Source of the DNA: DATLYT01 sp035574455
Lineage (GTDB): Bacteria > Bacteroidota > Ignavibacteria > UBA10030
NCBI GenBank assembly: GCA_035574455.1
Contig: DATLYT010000059.1
Span: 1 to 9,972 of the forward strand
Direction of reading: 5' to 3'
Length of the DNA stretch: 9,972 nucleotides
The notes under the pieces are model-generated. The model saw nothing but the letters and a program-made list of their open reading frames with translations, made no database searches and was not told the DNA's origin. The stretch's first letter is position 1, and each line of letters starts with the position of its first letter. The position numbers were made by a program, and so were the translations under genes. This document shows, in pieces, positions 1 to 5,787 of this stretch.

Positions 1-486
1 GAGAATAATCGGCCGGTCGCTCTTTCGCCATCCCGCGTTATCCGTCGCATAGCCGAAGTTCTGTTCACCGTCCGTCGTGAGCTGTTTCTCGTTGCCCGTG
101 GCGACTTCCCGTACCCAGAGATTCCAGTTGCGAATGAACGCTTCCCATTTGCCGTCCGGCGATTTCACCGTCGGTGCTCCCCGTCCACGGCCGACTTGCT
201 GAGGGACGCTCGCGGTGTCGCTGGGAGAGGGAGAATAAGGAGATCGCGTGCGCTTTACCGGGTCAATCAAGACATACTCAACTCCGTTGAGCGTTTCATT
301 CCGATACCAGAAGCGCTCGTCTGGTAACCATTTGGGCGTGACCGACCCACCTACAACTAATCTCGAAACATTCTGGGGAAGAAACTTCTCTGCGCGCGCA
401 TAATCCTCTGCTGTCAGTACTCGCTGTTGAGAGAACGCGAGACAAAGTGGGAAGATGGCAATGAGTATAAGAAGCTGCTTTCTCAT
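1..486 (-). CDS. S9 family peptidase (DPP-IV-type), N-terminal part, cut by the left edge
   Basis: The first 162 codons are visible, read leftwards from the ATG at 486, and the frame is open to base 1. A ribosome binding site GGAG (492-495) lies 5 nt before the ATG. Residues 1-19 form a signal peptide (basic MRKQ, hydrophobic stretch, likely cleavage near AFS-QQ), so the protein is exported. The mature start LTAEDYARAEKFLPQN, then WLPDERFWYRN, SPDGKWEAFIRNWNLWVR and YATDNAGWRKSDRPI, are the blades of the DPP-IV N-terminal beta-propeller typical of secreted S9 peptidases of this kind. The alpha/beta-hydrolase half with the Ser-Asp-His triad lies outside the window, so activity cannot be judged. 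The gene follows lon by 61 bp on the same strand and may be co-transcribed with it. It belongs to a different S9 subgroup from the complete peptidase at 5788-8004, with little obvious N-terminal similarity. Confidence 0.88.
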   Translation of the reverse strand, partial: MRKQLLILIAIFPLCLAFSQQRVLTAEDYARAEKFLPQNVSRLVVGGSVTPKWLPDERFWYRNETLNGVEYVLIDPVKRTRSPYSPSPSDTASVPQQVGRGRGAPTVKSPDGKWEAFIRNWNLWVREVATGNEKQLTTDGEQNFGYATDNAGWRKSDRPIIL

Positions 487-501
487 ATCGACTCCTCTGT
501 A

Positions 502-543
502 TCTGATTTCTGACGCCTGACGTCTGACTTCTGATGCCTGACC
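502..543. repeat. Degenerate tandem heptamer repeat, six units
   Basis: Read on the minus strand, six consecutive 7-bp units fit the consensus NRTCAGR (GGTCAGG, CATCAGA, AGTCAGA, CGTCAGG, CGTCAGA, AATCAGA). On the plus strand these are TCTGATT to CCTGACC. The block fills most of the space between the lon stop (548-550) and the ribosome binding site of the next gene (492-498). It would be transcribed as spacer if the two genes share a message. It has no coding capacity and no hairpin. Its function is unknown; it could be a slippage-generated spacer or a dispersed intergenic repeat family. Confidence 0.7.
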
Positions 544-547
544 TCTG

Positions 548-3040
548 CTACTCATTCCCCGCTTCAAATCTTCTCCACTCTTCCGCGTAGCGTCTGAGTT
601 GCTGGTCGACGAGTGCGTACACTGTTCCTGGCTCAAAAGCTCCACCGTTCTTCCGGCTCCCCGCCTTTACGCCAGTGAGAATCTCGATCCCTTCGTCAAT
701 CGTTTTGATGGCGTAAATATGGAACTGCTTCTTCTGAATAGCCTCCACCACATCCTCCCTCAGCATCAGGTCGGCTACATTTTGATGCGGGATGATGACG
801 CCCTGTTTCCCGGTGAGCCCACGCGCTTTGCACGAATCGAAGAAGCCTTCGATCTTCAGATTGACTCCGCCGATGGGCTGGATTTCACCTTTCTGATTCA
901 CGGAGCCGGTCACCGCAATGTCCTGACGCAGCGGAAGGTTGGCGAGGCTGGAGAGGATGGCGTAGATTTCGGTGGACGAGGCGCTATCCCCATCCACACC
1001 GCCGTAGGATTGCTCGAACGTGATGCTCGCACTGACGATGAGCGGTTTATCCTGTGCAAACATACTGCGCAGGTACCCGCTGATGATCGCTACACCCTTG
1101 TTGTGCGTCGGTCCGCTGAGTTCTGCTTCCCGCTCGATGTTGATGATGCCCGCCCGGCCCAACGACGTCTTCGCGGTGATGCGCGACGGCTTACCGAACG
1201 CATACTCGCCTACATCGTAGACCGAAAGCCCGTTGACCTGGCCGACCACTGCTCCATCCGTATCGATCATGAATGTGCCGTCGTTGATCAGTTCCTGAAT
1301 TTTTTCTTCGACGAGGTTCACACGATAAATCCGCTCCTTGATAGCCCGCTCGACGTGGCTTGCGCTGACCTGCCTGGCGTGCTCTTTCTTCGCCCAGTAA
1401 TTGGCCTCCCGGATCACGTCGGCAATGATGTTGAAACGCGTTGAAAGCTTCTTCTGTCTGCCGGCGAGCCGGACGCCAAACTCGACGACCTTCGCCAACG
1501 CCGTGGCATCGAACGTTGAGAGTTTTTCATCTTCACACACCATCTTGGTGAAGTTGAGGTACTTGGCAACGGCGTCGGCGTCTTTCGGCATCTCAAAATC
1601 GAAATCGGCGCGAATTTTGAAAATCTTCTTGAAGTCGTCGTCCCGGAAATAGAGCAGGTGGTAAATCTCTGCCTCGCCGATCATAATGACTTTCACATTC
1701 AAGTCGATGGCTTCCGGTTTCATGCCTGTAGGCGCAAGGCCGAAGGATTGCTCGTACGTATGGATTTCGACTTTCTCCGTGCGGAGTGTCCGTTTAAGGT
1801 CTTGCCAGACCCACGGCTCGAGCAGCGTGTCGAGTGCATTCAGCACGAGGTAGCCACCGTCGGCACGGAGCAATGAACCGGCTTTGATCTGCGTAAAATC
1901 CGTACGCCAGATACCGCCTTTCTCCTGCACGCGCTCGATGGTGCCGAAGATGTTCTTGTACTTGGGGTTCGACTCAATGACGATCGGGATATGCTCGGTC
2001 TCTGAGTTGTCGACGAGCACATTCACCTGATACTCAAGAAAGGTATCCTCCTCTTCCTCGGCTGTTTCCTCTCCTTGCGCGGGCAGACGCTGCACGCGGC
2101 GGAAGCGGTCAAGATTCTGAAGAATGTGCTGTTGCACATCGTCGAGGTACTGCTGAACTTTCGGCAGATGATAGGTTGCTTTCAACACATCGATGGCTTC
2201 CTTGACAATCGGCATGACATGGTTCTCGTCGAGTTCGTCCAGCGAATCCTGCACGCGCTGTTCGATGTTTCGCAGCTCGCGGAAGACCAGCGCCATCTGT
2301 TTCTCCAACAGGTCTTGCGTCTCTTTCAGTCGCTCAAACTCCTGGCGTGTCACCTCGCCCTTCTCGACGAGTGTCTCCACCTGGTCAAGACTCGTCGGGG
2401 TATCTTTTACGACGGGAACAATATCTGGCCGCATGAGCTGCCCGACTTGCACCTGCACAAGCTCAAAGCCTTTTTCTTTGACCTTCTTCTCAAAATCCTG
2501 CAGGATTGTCCGCTGGCGATCTTGAAAATGTTGCACCACCGCTTTGCGCGCGGCCTGGTAGCGTTGGCTTTCATAGAGTGCCGGAATGTCTCGCAACAGA
2601 CCGTTGATCAATCGCTGCATGTCTTCCTTCAGCGACTTGCCCTGTCCCGCGGGAAGTGAAAGACTCAATGGCATATCGGGATTCTTGAAGTTGTAGACGT
2701 AGCAGTGGTCCTTCAATTCCACTTCTTTCTTCTCGAACTCGCCAAGGAGCCGCTTGATGGTGGTGGTACGCCCTGTACCGGAGATGCCCGTGACAAAGAT
2801 GTTGTACCCGAAGTGCTTCATCTCCAACCCAACCCGCAAAGCTCGCAAGGCGCGCTCCTGGCCGATGATTTCGCGGCTTGGCTCAATATCGTCGCTCGTC
2901 TTTACACCCAACGACTTCGGGTCACACCGCCAACGAAGGCGGTCGACGCTCAACGGTTGATGATTCGCTGCTCGTTTGAGCCGAGATGTGGGAACAGAGG
3001 GGGATGCCCTCTTGGAGATGCTTGCTCGTTTCGTTTTCAT
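548..3040 (-). CDS. Lon-family ATP-dependent protease (AAA_32 / S16 type), 830 aa
   Basis: ATP-driven serine protease that unfolds and degrades cytoplasmic proteins; it has no membrane segment. Residues 1-30 are a basic, low-complexity lead. Residues 31-100 hold the start of the AAA module, with IGQERAL (59-65) and Walker A GISGTGRT at 85-92 (Arg in place of the usual Lys, normal in this family as I recall it). Residues 135-320 are a long, charged, helical insertion likely to form coiled coils. ADGGYLVLNALD (393-404) is the Walker B region. Residues about 575-800 are the S16 proteolytic domain: GDSAS gives catalytic Ser686, and GGVNLKIEGF gives the paired Lys729, 43 residues on, the usual Ser-Lys spacing. 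The C-terminal tail is typical of the non-classical Lon group rather than E. coli-type LonA, as no LAN domain is present. The gene ends in TAG. No clear ribosome binding site precedes the ATG; a sigma70-like promoter sits at 3092-3120. Confidence 0.95.
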   Translation of the reverse strand: MKTKRASISKRASPSVPTSRLKRAANHQPLSVDRLRWRCDPKSLGVKTSDDIEPSREIIGQERALRALRVGLEMKHFGYNIFVTGISGTGRTTTIKRLLGEFEKKEVELKDHCYVYNFKNPDMPLSLSLPAGQGKSLKEDMQRLINGLLRDIPALYESQRYQAARKAVVQHFQDRQRTILQDFEKKVKEKGFELVQVQVGQLMRPDIVPVVKDTPTSLDQVETLVEKGEVTRQEFERLKETQDLLEKQMALVFRELRNIEQRVQDSLDELDENHVMPIVKEAIDVLKATYHLPKVQQYLDDVQQHILQNLDRFRRVQRLPAQGEETAEEEEDTFLEYQVNVLVDNSETEHIPIVIESNPKYKNIFGTIERVQEKGGIWRTDFTQIKAGSLLRADGGYLVLNALDTLLEPWVWQDLKRTLRTEKVEIHTYEQSFGLAPTGMKPEAIDLNVKVIMIGEAEIYHLLYFRDDDFKKIFKIRADFDFEMPKDADAVAKYLNFTKMVCEDEKLSTFDATALAKVVEFGVRLAGRQKKLSTRFNIIADVIREANYWAKKEHARQVSASHVERAIKERIYRVNLVEEKIQELINDGTFMIDTDGAVVGQVNGLSVYDVGEYAFGKPSRITAKTSLGRAGIINIEREAELSGPTHNKGVAIISGYLRSMFAQDKPLIVSASITFEQSYGGVDGDSASSTEIYAILSSLANLPLRQDIAVTGSVNQKGEIQPIGGVNLKIEGFFDSCKARGLTGKQGVIIPHQNVADLMLREDVVEAIQKKQFHIYAIKTIDEGIEILTGVKAGSRKNGGAFEPGTVYALVDQQLRRYAEEWRRFEAGNE

Positions 3041-3091
3041 ATGCGTACGGGGATGATAAGATCGTCGGATTGCTGCTGGAACGCGTGAACG

Positions 3092-3120
3092 ATAGTACAG
3101 AAAAGAAGGGGGAATTGCAA
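3092..3120 (-). promoter_or_regulatory. Candidate sigma70-type promoter for the Lon-family gene
   Basis: On the minus strand, TTGCAA (3115-3120) is followed after exactly 17 bp by TACTAT (3092-3097), each matching 4 of 6 consensus bases, with a TG directly before the -10. Transcription would start near 3085, leaving a leader of about 45 nt. The site lies in the 124-bp gap between the DUF4926 gene and lon, so lon can be expressed apart from the upstream genes. No heat-shock CIRCE-like inverted repeat was found. The call rests on motif match only. Confidence 0.45.
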
Positions 3121-3152
3121 AAAAGAAGAATACGCGTCGTGATTATTCGACG
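3119..3152 (-). terminator. Weak intrinsic terminator candidate after the DUF6883-DUF4926 pair
   Basis: On the minus strand a 5-bp GC-rich stem, CGTCG/CGACG (3148-3152 with 3135-3139), closes an 8-nt loop. It is followed by a pyrimidine-rich run ending in six T (3119-3124). The stem is short and the T run starts some ten bases after it, so termination would be partial. The location, 13 bp after the DUF4926 stop and just before the lon promoter, supports a transcript boundary. The T run abuts the -35 of that promoter. Confidence 0.35.
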
Positions 3153-3164
3153 GATGTGGAATAC

Positions 3165-3386
3165 TCAGGCAACGACACGGGCGTGGGGGATTTCACGGTC
3201 AGCAATTGTCCGTATGTCTGACGCTGCAAGAGAGACAACGGCAACAGTATCGCCTCTAAGAGTGACAAACTCCACTTCGTATCCACCCTTGGGATGGAGG
3301 TGTACAATAGTGCCGATATCCCCTTCCTTCAGGCCATGCTGGGGGATATCTTTGGTGAGAACAACCGTTTCAAGTTCCTTAAACAT
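3165..3386 (-). CDS. DUF4926 domain protein, probable antitoxin or immunity partner, 73 aa
   Basis: Small soluble protein recognised as DUF4926 from the order LETVVLTKDIP, then GLKEGDIGTIVHLHPKGG, YEVEFVTLRG and a final DIRTI. The pattern of short strands with conserved Gly, EGD, YEVEF and closing Arg suggests a small SH3/KOW-like beta barrel. It starts 3 bp after the stop of the DUF6883 gene, and a weak GGTAAG lies before its ATG, so the two are translated together. Family members are commonly small genes beside a DUF6883 gene, from which a partner or antitoxin role is inferred; no activity can be read from the sequence itself. There is no signal peptide or membrane segment. The last about 12 residues (IADREIPHARVVA region) are less conserved-looking and may be specific to this organism. 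Confidence 0.8.
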   Translation of the reverse strand: MFKELETVVLTKDIPQHGLKEGDIGTIVHLHPKGGYEVEFVTLRGDTVAVVSLAASDIRTIADREIPHARVVA

Positions 3387-3389
3387 AAC

Positions 3390-3722
3390 TTACCGTGGGT
3401 ATGCTGTTACAAAATGAGGAATTTGCTCTTCATTGTCAATAAACCATACAGTACGGATCAACTCTCTCGCTCCCGTTGGCGTTGTTACTTCCCCGTCGAT
3501 CACATATCGAACGCCGTAAGGGGATTGTTCAATCCTTGTCACTTCATTTTGCCGGGCAATCTTTATAATGTCGTTCACTAACGTTTGCCATTGATCGCGA
3601 GAATAACCAAGTCTTCGAAAAACTCTCGCCTTTGACCTCCCTACGGGATGCGTCTCTGATAAAAGATACTCGGTGAGTTTCGACCTTGATACGATAGCCT
3701 GATGTACGTTCGGTAATTTCAT
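3390..3722 (-). CDS. DUF6883 domain protein, candidate toxin of a two-gene module, 110 aa
   Basis: Recognised as DUF6883 by KLPNVHQAIV at the start, LLSETHPVGRSKARVFRRLGY (residues 20-40, split by THPVGR), YGVRYVIDG (69-77) and the ending TVWFIDNEEQIPHFVTAYP. The layout is one or two N-terminal helices followed by a four-strand sheet. It carries conserved polar residues His25, Lys31, Arg73, Thr91, His103, Thr106 and Tyr108. That layout resembles small BECR-fold ribonuclease toxins, many of which end in a similar TAYP-like strand; this is inference from pattern, not from an alignment. It is followed at 3 bp by the DUF4926 gene. The order, candidate toxin first and partner second, occurs in a minority of toxin-antitoxin operons. 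Only a weak purine-rich stretch precedes the ATG. The alternative is a housekeeping enzyme of unknown role. Confidence 0.8.
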   Translation of the reverse strand: MKLPNVHQAIVSRSKLTEYLLSETHPVGRSKARVFRRLGYSRDQWQTLVNDIIKIARQNEVTRIEQSPYGVRYVIDGEVTTPTGARELIRTVWFIDNEEQIPHFVTAYPR

Positions 3723-3762
3723 TCCATTCTCTTAGTGAGCATCGAGACTAGAAGACAAAATA

Positions 3763-4086
3763 TTACACAAAAGACCATACTCCCGCCATCACAAGCCTCG
3801 AAACAATCTCCACGCTGACAAGGATCAGAATCCCCTCAGGAACAAGCGGAACCTCTGTGTACTTGGCAAGGACGGCCAACGCTATCCCAAAACTAACAAG
3901 AACTGCAACTGTTTGAGGAAGTGGAATCGGAATTATTGAGAGCAACATCGGCGCACCGGCGAGAATAACGGACGTGATCAACGGAACCCGGTGCTTCCGC
4001 CATTGGAAGATAAGAACGAAAGCGACGGTCTTCACCAGAAGAGGACCCACTAGGAAAAACAAATACGATACAGCCTGATCAGTCAA
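3763..4086 (-). CDS. Small four-helix membrane protein, unrecognised, 107 aa
   Basis: No family was recognised. Four hydrophobic segments, at about residues 5-28, 34-54, 57-75 and 82-104, predict a compact inner-membrane protein with short polar loops (QWRKHR between helices 1 and 2, KYTEVP between 3 and 4). I chose the TTG at 4084-4086 because GGAG (4094-4097) stands 7 nt before it and the start overlaps the TGA of cho (4079-4081), a usual arrangement for coupled translation. A GTG at 4131 in the same frame would add 15 Arg-rich residues, but has no ribosome binding site and lies deep inside cho. The protein could be a helper, a small transporter subunit or an unrelated passenger. The frame is clean and the hydrophobic pattern is regular, so it is very likely a real gene. 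Confidence 0.7.
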   Translation of the reverse strand: MTDQAVSYLFFLVGPLLVKTVAFVLIFQWRKHRVPLITSVILAGAPMLLSIIPIPLPQTVAVLVSFGIALAVLAKYTEVPLVPEGILILVSVEIVSRLVMAGVWSFV

Positions 4087-4984
4087 GGGTAAGCTCCCTC
4101 GGTTGCTTCCACGCCGTATCAAACGTGGCACGGTCTAATACAGTGATGGCCTCCTGATGGGATGCATCCGTCAGGAAATCATAGAGGATCTTGTAGCTGT
4201 CATAATCGAACCGATGGTTTCCACGGAGATGCTGCACGCGCTCGCCGTTTACGATTTGATGACTGGCAACAAGGCACCAATTGTCAACGTAAAACACCTC
4301 TCGCCGCTGGTGGTCTTCCGACCGCTCTTCAACAACGACTCCGCCAGCATACGGCCAGGCCTTCACACGCCGCGCGGCGAATGCTTCTTCAACGCGGGCG
4401 TTGTACTTCGAGCGGTCCTCCTCACCCATGCACGCTCCATTACACTGTTTGAGGTGATACCAGAAGCAGTATGTTCTCGCCCGGTCGAGTCGTAAGAGCT
4501 TTGGACAGAGACGATGCGTTCGGGCAATGGTGGTAAGATATTCCTTTGCCTGTGTCCGGTGTTTGAAAATTGCCATGATGGGAGAAGCGTCATCGATTTC
4601 GATCCGGTCAACTGCCTCGAGAACGATTCCCGCATAGCCATCCGGACTTTCCACCCTGCGTGCAATGATCAGCCTTCGTCGTCGCCGGGCGGCGACGTTG
4701 AACAGGGGCTTCAGTTCCTTGATGAGCTGCGATTCGAGCAGCAGCGCCCCGAGTTCGCCTGCTGTTTCCCGCGCTTCGACCCTTCGAACGCGCCTCATCA
4801 ACCGGGCTTCTTTCCGCGCCGCAAAATGCGATCGAACCCTCGTCCGAATAGTTTTACTCTTGCCAACGTAGAGCAACTCGTCCGACGGGCCGTAGAAGAG
4901 ATACACTCCCGAAGTCTCAGGAAGCGATTGAAGGGACGCCCGATCGAAGGAGGGTTTTAACAAGGGGTCAACGTGCTCGTGCAA
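4079..4984 (-). CDS. cho: Excinuclease Cho homologue (GIY-YIG nuclease, UvrC N-terminal-like), 301 aa
   Basis: Cho makes the 3' incision during UvrAB-dependent nucleotide excision repair, acting where UvrC cuts poorly. The GIY-YIG core is at residues 20-100: GVYLF (26-30) and YVGKS (39-43) are the two name motifs, Arg47/Arg50 follow, and Glu84 within GELGALLLES is the metal ligand. The GELGALLLESQLIKELKPLFN stretch and the size closely resemble E. coli Cho (about 295 aa). Four cysteines at 160, 173, 181 and 185 (CPKLL, TYCFW, KQCNGAC) match the Cys-rich region that follows the nuclease in UvrC and Cho. There is no RNase H-like or HhH domain as in full UvrC, and no fused DnaQ exonuclease. The start is TTG at 4984 without a clear ribosome binding site; no ATG in frame was found nearby upstream. 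It overlaps the membrane-protein gene and lies 56 bp after the Rho_N-like gene. Confidence 0.88.
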   Translation of the reverse strand: MHEHVDPLLKPSFDRASLQSLPETSGVYLFYGPSDELLYVGKSKTIRTRVRSHFAARKEARLMRRVRRVEARETAGELGALLLESQLIKELKPLFNVAARRRRRLIIARRVESPDGYAGIVLEAVDRIEIDDASPIMAIFKHRTQAKEYLTTIARTHRLCPKLLRLDRARTYCFWYHLKQCNGACMGEEDRSKYNARVEEAFAARRVKAWPYAGGVVVEERSEDHQRREVFYVDNWCLVASHQIVNGERVQHLRGNHRFDYDSYKILYDFLTDASHQEAITVLDRATFDTAWKQPRELTLD

Positions 4985-5040
4985 GCCATAGGTGCTTGAA
5001 GCGTTCTGGGAGTCGCGCAGACATGAGAGCTGTTCGACTC

Positions 5041-5364
5041 TTATTTCACAAGATGTTTCCGCAACTCGCGTTTCAATCGGTGTATCTCTTTCCGCACGTC
5101 GAGAAGTTTGCTTCGGTCCTTCTGCTGGATGGCTTCATCACGTTGCTTCTTCAATTGGCGAATCTGTTGCTTGATCGCCGTCTTATCAATCCCCACCACA
5201 TGATGATGGGGGATGGCAATGTTCAACACATTGCACAACAGCGGCAGGAGCTTCTCTTTGTGCATCATGGAGACGCCCTTGAGCTCCTCGCGTCCAGAAC
5301 TCATCGCAATGTCTCGAAGCTGTGCCACTGTCATCTTGCTTAACTGCTCATAGGTGTAGTCCAT
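5041..5364 (-). CDS. Rho_N/SAP-like domain plus coiled coil, small protein, 107 aa
   Basis: Cytoplasmic, highly basic protein without a named function. Residues about 6-48 (EQLSKMTVAQLRDIA, then GVSMMHKEKLLPLLCNVL) follow the helix-extended loop-helix pattern of the Rho termination factor N-terminal domain and SAP domains, small modules that bind RNA or DNA. HHHVVGIDK (53-61) links to a Lys/Arg-rich helix (61-105) that should form a coiled coil. I chose the ATG at 5364 because GGAG (5370-5373) lies 5 nt upstream; an in-frame ATG at 5394 would add 10 residues with only a poor binding site. It sits between the interrupted fmdB and cho, which suggests a nucleic-acid-related role, but that is inference. 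Similar 100-110-aa proteins exist as conserved hypotheticals. Confidence 0.75.
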   Translation of the reverse strand: MDYTYEQLSKMTVAQLRDIAMSSGREELKGVSMMHKEKLLPLLCNVLNIAIPHHHVVGIDKTAIKQQIRQLKKQRDEAIQQKDRSKLLDVRKEIHRLKRELRKHLVK

Positions 5365-5430
5365 GGTAGCTCCGCTCTTGAACAGAACGCTCATCGCGGG
5401 TATTCTCGCAGCGTTGACGTTCCTACCCGC

Positions 5431-5598
5431 TTACGATTTCCTGGAAGTCTGCACGTTGACGTTGGCGAACACCCTCACCACATTCGTACTATTGCACCGT
5501 GGACAGGCGGGTGAGGGACATTTCTCGTACTCTGTAATCGTCAACAAGACTGAAAAGTCCGTCTAACAGTCTTTACACCGGTATTCGTATGTTGGCAT
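5431..5598 (-). pseudogene. FmdB-type zinc-ribbon gene interrupted by an in-frame TAG at codon 12
   Basis: From the ATG at 5598 the reading frame gives MPTYEYRCKDC, then TAG (5563-5565), then TDFSVLLTITEYEKCP..., ending at TAA (5431-5433). This is 55 codons, the length of short FmdB proteins. Both zinc-binding pairs are present: CKDC (8-11) before the stop and CPRC (about 33-36 region) after it. The expected residue at the stop is a small or polar one, and one C-to-T change from CAG (Gln) would create it. AGGAGG (5604-5609) lies 5 nt upstream, so the start is unmistakable. Everything else in the frame looks intact, so this is a very recent nonsense mutation, a sequencing or assembly error, or read-through. 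General TAG reassignment is unlikely because lon and the DPP-IV gene end in TAG. FmdB proteins are putative regulatory zinc ribbons of poorly known function. Confidence 0.75.
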
Positions 5599-5658
5599 AG
5601 AGGCCTCCTCTCCAACAATTGCTCTCCTCCTGCGCGGATGGCCGTACGAACCAACTGT

Positions 5659-5687
5659 ACATTAGCAGGCAAAGGGGAAACTGTCAA
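5659..5687 (-). promoter_or_regulatory. Candidate sigma70-type promoter for the fmdB-cho gene run
   Basis: On the minus strand a perfect TTGACA (5682-5687) is followed after 17 bp by TAATGT (5659-5664), a weak -10 with 3 of 6 matches. Transcription would start near 5652 and run into fmdB with a leader of about 54 nt. Downstream genes have gaps of 66 and 56 bp and then an overlap, so this could drive the whole fmdB, Rho_N-like, cho, membrane-protein series. The weak -10 suggests low or activator-assisted expression. Confidence 0.4.
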
Positions 5688-5699
5688 GTCTCTCTCGGC

Positions 5700-5742
5700 G
5701 TGGTGGATGTTATTGTCAACTTTTTCCTGTATTATCCACCAC
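5700..5742. promoter_or_regulatory. 9-bp perfect inverted repeat in the divergent intergenic region (possible operator or stem-loop)
   Basis: GTGGTGGAT (5700-5708) is repeated in inverted form as ATCCACCAC (5734-5742), with 25 bp between them. The arm starts are 34 bp apart, about three helical turns, so both arms face the same side of the DNA. The region between contains TTGTCA and TATTAT, but these are only 11 bp apart and do not form a normal promoter. The repeat ends 45 bp before the ATG of the DPP-IV gene. It could bind a dimeric regulator or fold in the leader RNA. Confidence 0.4.
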
Positions 5743-5787
5743 TGCATTTTTTCGCACCGCGGTTTCACACTACAGGAGATACAGGCC

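Noticed and set aside
599..2659. Several long plus-strand ORFs (up to 281 codons) opposite the Lon gene.
   Set aside because: They are antisense frames of a strongly conserved protease, with no ribosome binding sites or recognisable domains.
2771..2794. Walker A of the Lon-family protein has Arg where most P-loops have Lys (GISGTGRT), suggesting a dead ATPase.
   Set aside because: As I recall, GTGRT is the normal form in this AAA_32 Lon subgroup, and Ser686/Lys729 and the rest of the AAA module are intact.
5713..5735. TTGTCA and TATTAT upstream of the DPP-IV gene as a promoter.
   Set aside because: The spacer is only 11 bp, too short for a sigma70 promoter.
5638..5787. In-frame extension of the DPP-IV gene upstream of 5788.
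   Set aside because: It would bury the signal peptide behind 50 residues and cover the divergent promoter region; the ATG at 5788 has AGGAG.
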